Shown: one piece after another, positions 1-5,140 of the stretch
Position numbering within the stretch: position 1 is the stretch's first letter
How the letters are laid out: every line of letters begins with the position of its first letter
Assembly (NCBI GenBank): GCA_937943665.1
Contig: CALEAR010000246.1
Coordinates: forward strand, 1 to 10,156
Direction of reading: 5' to 3'
Length of the DNA: 10,156 bases
DNA from: an uncultured Alcanivoracaceae bacterium
GTDB lineage: Bacteria; Pseudomonadota; Gammaproteobacteria; Pseudomonadales; Alcanivoracaceae
The notes under the pieces: model-generated
Told to the model about the DNA's origin: nothing
What the model saw: only the letters and a program-made list of their open reading frames with translations
The model's database searches: none
Made by a program: the position numbers and the translations under genes

Positions 1-276
1 AAGTTCCATAACGCCCAAGCAGGTGCTCATGTTGGCGCCATTCACCACTTGGCCATCATCCCCGGCTTTGCCTTTGCTAGCCTGAGTGGCGCCAGCACTG
101 TTGCTTGGATCGCCCTCGTTAAAACCATCGAGTACGGCAGCTAGCATTTCGAGCTCTTTGGCTTCCTCGTGTTCGGCGCGATCATACTTACGAGAAATCG
201 GACGGTACACATTTAATGCCACTTGGCGGGCATTGTTAATGATAGGTTTAAACTTTTTTGGGATCTCAATATTCAT
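1..276 (-). CDS. acyl-CoA dehydrogenase family protein, N-terminal part (cut by window edge)
   Basis: The first 92 residues of a protein that runs off the left edge. It begins MNIEIPKKFKPI and continues with ARQVALNVYRPISRKYD and an acidic helix (AEHEEAKELEMLAAVLDGF). This opening resembles, from memory, the N-terminal helical domain of large bacterial acyl-CoA dehydrogenases of Pseudomonas and Marinobacter type. Those are FAD enzymes that introduce the alpha-beta double bond in acyl-CoA during beta-oxidation. The start is supported by a strong Shine-Dalgarno AGGAAGG (287-281) four bases upstream of ATG. The gene lies 37 bases downstream of another ACAD gene on the same strand, with no terminator between them, so the two are probably co-transcribed. 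No FAD-binding or catalytic motif lies in the visible part, so the family call rests on N-terminal resemblance and the neighbour. Confidence 0.72.
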   Translation of the reverse strand, partial: MNIEIPKKFKPIINNARQVALNVYRPISRKYDRAEHEEAKELEMLAAVLDGFNEGDPSNSAGATQASKGKAGDDGQVVNGANMSTCLGVMEL

Positions 277-313
277 GATGCCTTCCTAATATGTTTGCCA
301 ATGGGTGAGGGCG

Positions 314-1615
314 TTATAAATGTAGCCCGCCAAATGCGACGCCAATGGCACGCAAATCGCGGTACCAGCGTTCCACGGGGTATTCCTTGGTGTAGCCGTG
401 TCCGCCGAGTAACTGCACACCATTGGTACCTACTTCCATGGCTTTTTGTTTGCATAGCGTGCGTGCTAAATACGCTTCGCGTTGGAAGCTCTTTCCTTGT
501 GCGGCACGGCTGACTGCGCGCCAAGTGAGAATGCGCATGCTATCGATTTCAATGGCCATGTCGGCGATCATGAAGGCCACCGCTTGGCGATGGCTAATGG
601 GCTCGCCAAAGGCTTCTCTTTCATTGGCATAGGGGATCACATAATCTAACACTGCTTGGCTGGTGCCCACCGCTAGAGCGCACCAAGCTAAGGTGCCGAG
701 ATCAATAAAAGCTTGATAATCAAAACTTTCATCCCCGAGTACTTGGCTTTTAGGCACGCGAACTTGATGTAAGTGAATGGGACGTGGATCGGCGGCACGT
801 AGACCCATGGCGGGGTCCTCGCCAATGGTGAGCCCCTCGGTGCCACCTTCCACAATAAAGACCTTGGGGCCTTCGGGGGTTTGGGCGGCCACGAGAAAAA
901 GTTCTGCATCCTTGGCTAGGGGCACTAAGGATTTAGTGCCGTTAAGCACATAGTCATCACCCTCAGGGGTGGCGGTGGTGCTTAACTCATGGGGGTTAAA
1001 TAGGGGTTTGGGCTCCACCACAGCAATGGTGGCAAGGGGAGGGTTCTCCTCCACAAAGGCAGGAAGATAGGTGCCTTGTTGTTCACCCGTGCCCCAGCGG
1101 GTGATGGCGTTGGCTACGCTCAGTGGTGCCAAGATGGCCACGGCTTGGCCCATATCACCATGAGCCAAATCCTCTGCCACTAGCATGGAGGTGATGGTGG
1201 TGCTTTCTGTGGCTACGCCACCAAAGGGCTCAGGCACGGCAAATAGGTTGAGGCCGAGGTCTTGTACTGTGGCTAAGGTATCCGCGGATATGGCGCCTGC
1301 CTCTTCAGCACTTTCAGCTTGTTCACGCAGTACTTCTTTAGCAAAGGCCTGTACAGATTCCCGAACCATTTGCTGCTCTTCGGTAACGTTCAGATCAAAG
1401 AGCTCTGTGGTTTCACCTGGTAGGTGCACGGGTTTGGTGCCCTTTTTGGCAGGGGTAAAGGCCCGAGCTGTGGTGCTAATGGCCTGAAAACCTGTTTTGG
1501 TGAGGCGATACGCCAGTTGTTCTGTTATTTTGCGCAGCCCTACTTTATCTAAGAAAGAGGAGCTAGCGAGTTTGTTTAAGGTAAAGAGGGCAATGCCCAC
1601 TGGATCTTTTTGCAT
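314..1615 (-). CDS. acyl-CoA dehydrogenase family protein lacking the usual catalytic glutamate
   Basis: Complete ACAD-fold protein, 433 residues from the chosen start. About 73 residues precede the core, which opens near LFDLNVTEEQQMVRESV. The C-terminal half keeps two family motifs: REAFG (residues 333-337) and QLLGGHGY (401-408), followed by YPVERWYRD. Aligned without gaps to the MCAD-type C terminus, the catalytic Glu of the EGT motif falls on Phe428 (codon at 332-334), and the protein ends five residues later. The AGSD and WIT motifs of the FAD/substrate pocket are also not recognisable (EPKPLFN and NGTKSLVPL instead). It may be a non-catalytic partner of the downstream ACAD or act on an unusual substrate. 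Start choice: ATG at 1615 has AAGGTG (1630-1625) nine bases upstream. In-frame ATGs at 1687 (457 aa) and 1651 lack a Shine-Dalgarno, so 1687 is the less likely alternative. Confidence 0.85.
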   Translation of the reverse strand: MQKDPVGIALFTLNKLASSSFLDKVGLRKITEQLAYRLTKTGFQAISTTARAFTPAKKGTKPVHLPGETTELFDLNVTEEQQMVRESVQAFAKEVLREQAESAEEAGAISADTLATVQDLGLNLFAVPEPFGGVATESTTITSMLVAEDLAHGDMGQAVAILAPLSVANAITRWGTGEQQGTYLPAFVEENPPLATIAVVEPKPLFNPHELSTTATPEGDDYVLNGTKSLVPLAKDAELFLVAAQTPEGPKVFIVEGGTEGLTIGEDPAMGLRAADPRPIHLHQVRVPKSQVLGDESFDYQAFIDLGTLAWCALAVGTSQAVLDYVIPYANEREAFGEPISHRQAVAFMIADMAIEIDSMRILTWRAVSRAAQGKSFQREAYLARTLCKQKAMEVGTNGVQLLGGHGYTKEYPVERWYRDLRAIGVAFGGLHL

Positions 1616-1624
1616 AGCTTCATT

Positions 1625-1630
1625 CACCTT
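1625..1630 (-). promoter_or_regulatory. ribosome binding site that decides the ACAD start
   Basis: AAGGTG on the minus strand, nine bases before the ATG at 1615. The two upstream in-frame ATGs (1651 and 1687) have no purine-rich site at the right distance. This favours the 433-residue product, which begins MQKDPVGIALFTLNKL. Confidence 0.5.
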
Positions 1631-1727
1631 GGGTGAGTTAAAGAGATGCATTGAGTATGGCTTGTTAAAACAGAGGCATATAGACATTAGTGCCTAAGAG
1701 GTGTGTCGCAGCGGTTAAAAATGAGGC

Positions 1728-1758
1728 AAAAAAAAGCAGCTCCGAAGAGCTGCTTTTT
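1728..1758 (-). terminator. rho-independent terminator of the OmpA-family gene
   Basis: Read on the minus strand, AGCAGCTC-TTCG-GAGCTGCT forms a perfect 8-bp stem with a stable TTCG tetraloop, followed by eight T. Flanking A/T runs can extend the stem to 12 bp. It lies 24 bases after the OmpA stop codon and ahead of the ACAD genes, so it separates the two transcription units. Read on the plus strand it also has five T, but no plus-strand gene ends here. Confidence 0.92.
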
Positions 1759-1781
1759 ACTAATACGCTATGGATTAGGCA

Positions 1782-2918
1782 TTAATCCTTAAATAGCGCT
1801 TCTTCAGTGGTGGCGCGAAGGATCACTTCCACGCGACGGTTTTGCGCGCGACCATCCACTGTGCTGTTGTCAGCGATGGGCTCGTGTGGACCTTTGCCCA
1901 CAGTGCTGATGCGGCTAGCATCTACACCGTAACGCTCCACAAGGGCGTTTTTCACTGCTTCAGCACGCTCATTAGAAAGCTTCTCGTTGAAAGCAACGCT
2001 ACCGGTGCTATCGGTGTGGCCTTCAAGATCGAGCTTAGCATCAGGGTACTGTGTAAGAAGTTCGTTCACAGTGCTTAACTGCTCGATGGATTCTTCAGTG
2101 AGTTCGGACTTGCTGGTTTCAAACTCTAGGTACAAGGTTTCGCGCACATCACGCTCAAGTACCTTTTGGCAGCCATCTTCATCCACAAGGGCGCCTTCTG
2201 GCGTGTTAGGACACTTGTCAAGGTAATCGGGTACACCGTCACCGTCGCTATCAAGGGGGCAGCCCACTTCATCAACAGCTACGCCGGCAGGTGTATCGGG
2301 GCACTGATCGATATCATCTGGTACACCATCACCGTCGGAATCCACTACTTTAGGTGTGGATTTGCCACCAAACACTAAGTTAACAGCGGCATACACTTCG
2401 CCATCAATGTGGTCATCACGGTCGGTCCACATGGGGCGAGCACCAATGTCAAATACCCAGTGGTTTAAGAAGCCGCGCTGTAAACCAAACTCAACGCCCA
2501 CAAGGGCTTCTTTCTGGCGAGGAGCGCCTTGGTGATCTAGGCGAAGCTCACCCGCTGCTAAACCAGCATAGGGCTCAAAACCGAGGAAGTTGGTTTCGTT
2601 AAAGTGGTAACGGGCGGAACCTAGGAGTACACCCACATAGGTGCGGTAAGGTAGGTTACGATGTTGTGTATCGTTGCGCTCCCACCATACTTGTCCAGAC
2701 CAACGAGGGCTGAAACGAATACCTGCCTGTAAACCAGGAAGGGTAACTTCGCGGTAGCGCTCATCGCCACGTTTGTCGAACCAGTACTCACTTACGTGAG
2801 CACCAAGATACGAGTATTTTTCTGGAACCTGATGCCCTGCATCAGCTGTGGCCACAGAACCAGTAAATAGTACTGCCGCTCCAAGTGCAGAGGAGAGCAG
2901 GAGACGTCTTGTCTTCAT
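1782..2918 (-). CDS. OmpA-family outer-membrane protein with two DSDGDG (TSP3-like) repeats
   Basis: 378 residues. A signal peptide (MKTRR, then a hydrophobic stretch ending ADA) is probably cut after Ala27. Residues 28-185 are aromatic-rich alternating strands (such as SGQVWWER and ARYHF), fitting an eight-stranded OmpA/OprF-like beta-barrel. Two calcium-binding thrombospondin type 3-like repeats follow at about 193-220 and 223-250 (DSDGDGVPD, CPxTP, VDExGC). The C-terminal OmpA domain (about 258-370) has EGHTDSTG, SNERAEAV and GRAQNRRVEV. Asp303 and Arg318 have the same 15-residue spacing as the peptidoglycan diaminopimelate-binding pair of OmpA proteins. The role is to tie the outer membrane to peptidoglycan, possibly also as a slow porin. 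The start has AGGTG seven bases upstream. It has its own terminator and a long leader, so it is monocistronic. The C-terminal assignment is sure; the barrel subtype is less so. Confidence 0.95.
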   Translation of the reverse strand: MKTRRLLLSSALGAAVLFTGSVATADAGHQVPEKYSYLGAHVSEYWFDKRGDERYREVTLPGLQAGIRFSPRWSGQVWWERNDTQHRNLPYRTYVGVLLGSARYHFNETNFLGFEPYAGLAAGELRLDHQGAPRQKEALVGVEFGLQRGFLNHWVFDIGARPMWTDRDDHIDGEVYAAVNLVFGGKSTPKVVDSDGDGVPDDIDQCPDTPAGVAVDEVGCPLDSDGDGVPDYLDKCPNTPEGALVDEDGCQKVLERDVRETLYLEFETSKSELTEESIEQLSTVNELLTQYPDAKLDLEGHTDSTGSVAFNEKLSNERAEAVKNALVERYGVDASRISTVGKGPHEPIADNSTVDGRAQNRRVEVILRATTEEALFKD

Positions 2919-2955
2919 AATGACACCTGTCCAACTTCAGTTAGTAAAAGCAACA

Positions 2956-3016
2956 TTGGTGCAATGCGGGTGAGCACCAAGATTCGACTTGCGGGTAAGC
3001 CTAAAATGGCTTGCCT
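2956..3016 (-). promoter_or_regulatory. two stem-loops in the leader of the OmpA-family mRNA
   Basis: Between the likely promoter and the start codon lie two inverted repeats. TTGGTGC (2956-2962) and GCACCAA (2974-2980) give a perfect 7-bp stem with an 11-base loop. GGTAAGCC (2994-3001) and GGCTTGCC (3008-3015) give an 8-bp stem with a 6-base loop and one mismatch on the minus strand (a G-U wobble on the plus strand). No T-run follows, so they are not terminators. Structured leaders are known to stabilise ompA mRNA in enterobacteria; the same role here is inference. Confidence 0.4.
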
Positions 3017-3063
3017 ATCACTGCTCCACACCATTACACGGAGCCAATGATGTATGGTTACAA

Positions 3064-3092
3064 ATTATATTGCAATTACTGTGAAGTGTTAG
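3064..3092 (-). promoter_or_regulatory. candidate sigma-70 promoter of the OmpA-family gene
   Basis: Minus strand: a consensus TATAAT (3069-3064) is preceded after 17 bases by CTAACA (3092-3087), four of six matches to TTGACA. Transcription would begin near 3057 and give a leader of about 140 bases. This is judged by eye from motif and spacing only. Confidence 0.4.
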
Positions 3093-3311
3093 GTTGAAAT
3101 TTATTGTTATATTTGGTGTCTTAGGTCTTATTTGGTGTAAATGCCAGAATTAAGGTGTAACTCTTGTGAATTCAGCGTATACTTGCGCCCCCTGTTAGAT
3201 GTTACCTACAAAATGTGGCCATCAAGCAGCACACAAGTCCCGTTTTGGCCCTCCTTCCTTATCAGAGATACGGCGCGGGCTTCCGCGGGAAGTCTCTTTT
3301 TCGGTATACGT

Positions 3312-3330
3312 ATTCATTCGATAAATGAAT
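3312..3330 (+). repeat. inverted repeat upstream of deaD
   Basis: ATTCATT (3312-3318) and AATGAAT (3324-3330) are perfect 7-base arms around the 5-base loop CGATA. It could be an operator or, if transcription starts upstream, a weak AT-rich stem-loop in the deaD leader. Confidence 0.45.
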
Positions 3331-3357
3331 CACCATTCCAGTGTACTCAATAGCTAT

Positions 3358-3379
3358 GCATCTATAATTACATAGATGC
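3358..3379 (+). promoter_or_regulatory. deaD: perfect inverted repeat overlapping a TATAAT just before the deaD ribosome binding site
   Basis: GCATCTAT (3358-3365) and ATAGATGC (3372-3379) are perfect 8-base arms with a 6-base centre. The repeat contains a consensus TATAAT (3363-3368) and ends three bases before the deaD Shine-Dalgarno AAGGTGA (3383-3389). It may be an operator over a promoter -10, giving a leader under 20 bases. Alternatively it may be an RNA hairpin next to the ribosome binding site, if transcription starts further upstream. No good -35 pairs with this TATAAT, which leans toward the RNA reading, but neither is proved. Confidence 0.5.
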
Positions 3380-3392
3380 TGCAAGGTGAAAC

Positions 3393-5093
3393 ATGTCAGA
3401 ACCAACAGATGTTCAGCTAAGCTTCCAAGACTTAGCGCTCGCTCCAGCATTGCTGGAATCCATTCAACAGCTCGGCTATGAAACCCCATCTCCCATTCAA
3501 GCAGCCATTATTCCTCATGTGTTAGCCGGGGAGGATGTGATAGGCCAAGCACAAACCGGTACAGGGAAAACAGCAGCCTTTGCTTTGCCTTTGTTATCGC
3601 GTTTCGGGGAGCAGGCTGCAGCACAGGCGCAAGTGCTTGTGTTAGCGCCCACTCGTGAACTTGCGTTGCAAGTGGCTCAATCCTTTGAGGAGTATGGCAA
3701 GCAAATGCCACAACTTAGTGTGGTGTCCTTGTGTGGTGGTATGGAATACCGTCAGCAAATTCGAGCCTTGCGCCGCGGGGTGCAAATTGTGGTAGGAACA
3801 CCAGGACGCGTGGTGGATCACTTAAAACGCGGCACCCTACAATTGGCGGATTTACAGTGCCTAGTGCTCGATGAAGCCGATGAAATGTTACGCATGGGGT
3901 TCATTGAAGATGTGGAATTTGTGCTCTCTCAAGCCCCAGAAAGCTGCCAAATAGCTTTGTTTTCCGCCACCATGCCTTCCCCCATTCGCAAATTAGCGCA
4001 GCGTTATTTAAAGCAGCCGAAGGAAGTGACGGTGGCAAGCAAAACTGCCACGGCGCCGGCCATTGAGCAACGCTATTTATTTGTGCATCAACGCAATAAG
4101 TTAGAAGCCTTAGTGCGTGTGTTGGAAACGGAAGTCTTTGATGGAGTGATTTTGTTTGCTCGCACCAAGGAAAGCACCTTGGAGCTAGCGGAGTTCTTGC
4201 AACGCTCAGGGTTTCGTGCCACTGCATTGAATGGTGATTTAGCGCAGCCACAACGTGAGCATGTGGTGGATCAGCTTAAAGAAAATCACATTGATATTTT
4301 AGTGGCCACTGATGTGGTGGCGCGGGGTTTGGATGTGCCGCGCATTTCTTTGGTGCTTAACTACGATATTCCCTTTGATGGCGAAACCTATGTGCACCGC
4401 ATTGGACGAACCGGTCGCGCCGGCCGAACCGGGCGCGCCATTTTGTTTGTTACGCCCCGCGAGCGTCGCATGCTCAGCAGTATTGAGCGGGTTACACGCC
4501 AACGCGTGGAAGAAATGCCTATGCCCACTGCCGAGCAGGTGAACCTGGTGCGTCGTGAACGCTTTAAAGCGCGTATCACAGAAGCCATGGGGGGCTCGCT
4601 GAATGAATATTACGACCTTATTAAGGAGTACCAAGAGGAAACCCAAGCGGATCCATTAACAGTGGCAGCGGCGCTGGCGAAGGTAATGCAAGGGGAGCAA
4701 CCGCTGTTTGCCAATGATGCGGATTTGCAGCGTCCAAGCAAAGGAGAGCGGCGCGAACGTCGCGAGCGTTCACCACGCGTTGAGCGTCGTGGTGGGCCCG
4801 AGGCAGGTATGCGCCGTTATCGTATTGAAGTGGGGCACACTCATGGGGTGAAGCCTGCGAATATTGTGGGTGCCATTGCCAACGAGGCAAACCTCAGTAG
4901 TCGCGTGATTGGACGCATCGATATTTTCCCTAAGTTTAGCACCGTGGATTTGCCTGAAGAAATCTCTTCGAGTACCTTGCGTCACTTGCAAAGTGTGCGC
5001 GTGGCTGGGCGTGCCTTGGATATAGCGCCTGATCGGGGCGCTAAAGCAGCGAATCGCCGCCAAAGTACCCCGAAACGTCGCCGGGCTTCCTAA
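3393..5093 (+). CDS. deaD: ATP-dependent DEAD-box RNA helicase DeaD/CsdA
   Basis: 566 residues with all helicase motifs in order: Q motif (GYETPSPIQ, ending at 36), motif I AQTGTGKT (53-60), PTREL (86-90), TPGR (136-139), DEAD (160-163), SAT (191-193), ATDVVARGLD (305-314) and HRIGRTGR (335-342). A charged Arg/Glu linker (about 448-467) leads to a DbpA/CsdA-type RNA-binding domain (about 473-548, MRRYRIEVG to LDIAPD) and a short basic tail. This order is that of DeaD/CsdA, which unwinds structured RNA during 50S ribosome assembly and mRNA turnover, mainly at low temperature. E. coli DeaD is 629 residues; the shorter length here reflects a shorter tail. AAGGTGA lies four bases before the ATG. 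It is transcribed alone, with a terminator 15 bases after the stop. DbpA is a less likely identity, because the linker and the domain context fit DeaD better. Confidence 0.95.
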   Translation: MSEPTDVQLSFQDLALAPALLESIQQLGYETPSPIQAAIIPHVLAGEDVIGQAQTGTGKTAAFALPLLSRFGEQAAAQAQVLVLAPTRELALQVAQSFEEYGKQMPQLSVVSLCGGMEYRQQIRALRRGVQIVVGTPGRVVDHLKRGTLQLADLQCLVLDEADEMLRMGFIEDVEFVLSQAPESCQIALFSATMPSPIRKLAQRYLKQPKEVTVASKTATAPAIEQRYLFVHQRNKLEALVRVLETEVFDGVILFARTKESTLELAEFLQRSGFRATALNGDLAQPQREHVVDQLKENHIDILVATDVVARGLDVPRISLVLNYDIPFDGETYVHRIGRTGRAGRTGRAILFVTPRERRMLSSIERVTRQRVEEMPMPTAEQVNLVRRERFKARITEAMGGSLNEYYDLIKEYQEETQADPLTVAAALAKVMQGEQPLFANDADLQRPSKGERRERRERSPRVERRGGPEAGMRRYRIEVGHTHGVKPANIVGAIANEANLSSRVIGRIDIFPKFSTVDLPEEISSSTLRHLQSVRVAGRALDIAPDRGAKAANRRQSTPKRRRAS

Positions 5094-5108
5094 ATGGTGG
5101 AAAGCCTT

Positions 5109-5139
5109 AGCCCCCAATGTTCCAATTGGGGGCTTTTTT
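5109..5139 (+). terminator. rho-independent terminator of deaD
   Basis: AGCCCCCAAT (5109-5118) and ATTGGGGGCT (5125-5134) form a perfect 10-bp stem with a 6-base loop, followed by six T. It lies between the convergent genes deaD and cti, one base from the cti stop. On the minus strand the stem is followed by AAGGC rather than a T-run, so it acts mainly for deaD. Confidence 0.93.
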
Positions 5140-5140
5140 A

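Larger units (their letters stand above)
2919..3392. other. divergent intergenic control region between the OmpA-family gene and deaD
   Basis: This 474-base stretch has no convincing gene. A 70-codon plus-strand ORF within it has no Shine-Dalgarno or recognisable family. The stretch carries the OmpA leader and candidate promoter on the minus strand. In the middle are three GGTGT boxes (3115-3119, 3134-3138, 3154-3158). A TATACT (3178-3183) could be a deaD promoter -10 element, though no good -35 is seen. Three inverted repeats precede deaD, at 3278-3294, 3312-3330 and 3358-3379. It is markedly AT-rich from about 3055 to 3180. Confidence 0.6.

Noticed and set aside
223..513. Plus-strand ORF of 96 codons across the junction of the two ACAD genes
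   Set aside because: Both flanking minus-strand ACAD frames have good starts or conserved ends here; the plus-strand product has no family resemblance.
3141..3353. Plus-strand ORF of 70 codons in the intergenic region before deaD
   Set aside because: No Shine-Dalgarno, no recognisable family, and it spans inverted repeats and likely control sequence.
5109..5139. Shared bidirectional terminator for deaD and cti
   Set aside because: On the minus strand the GC-rich stem is followed by AAGGC, not a T-run, so only the deaD direction is well supported.
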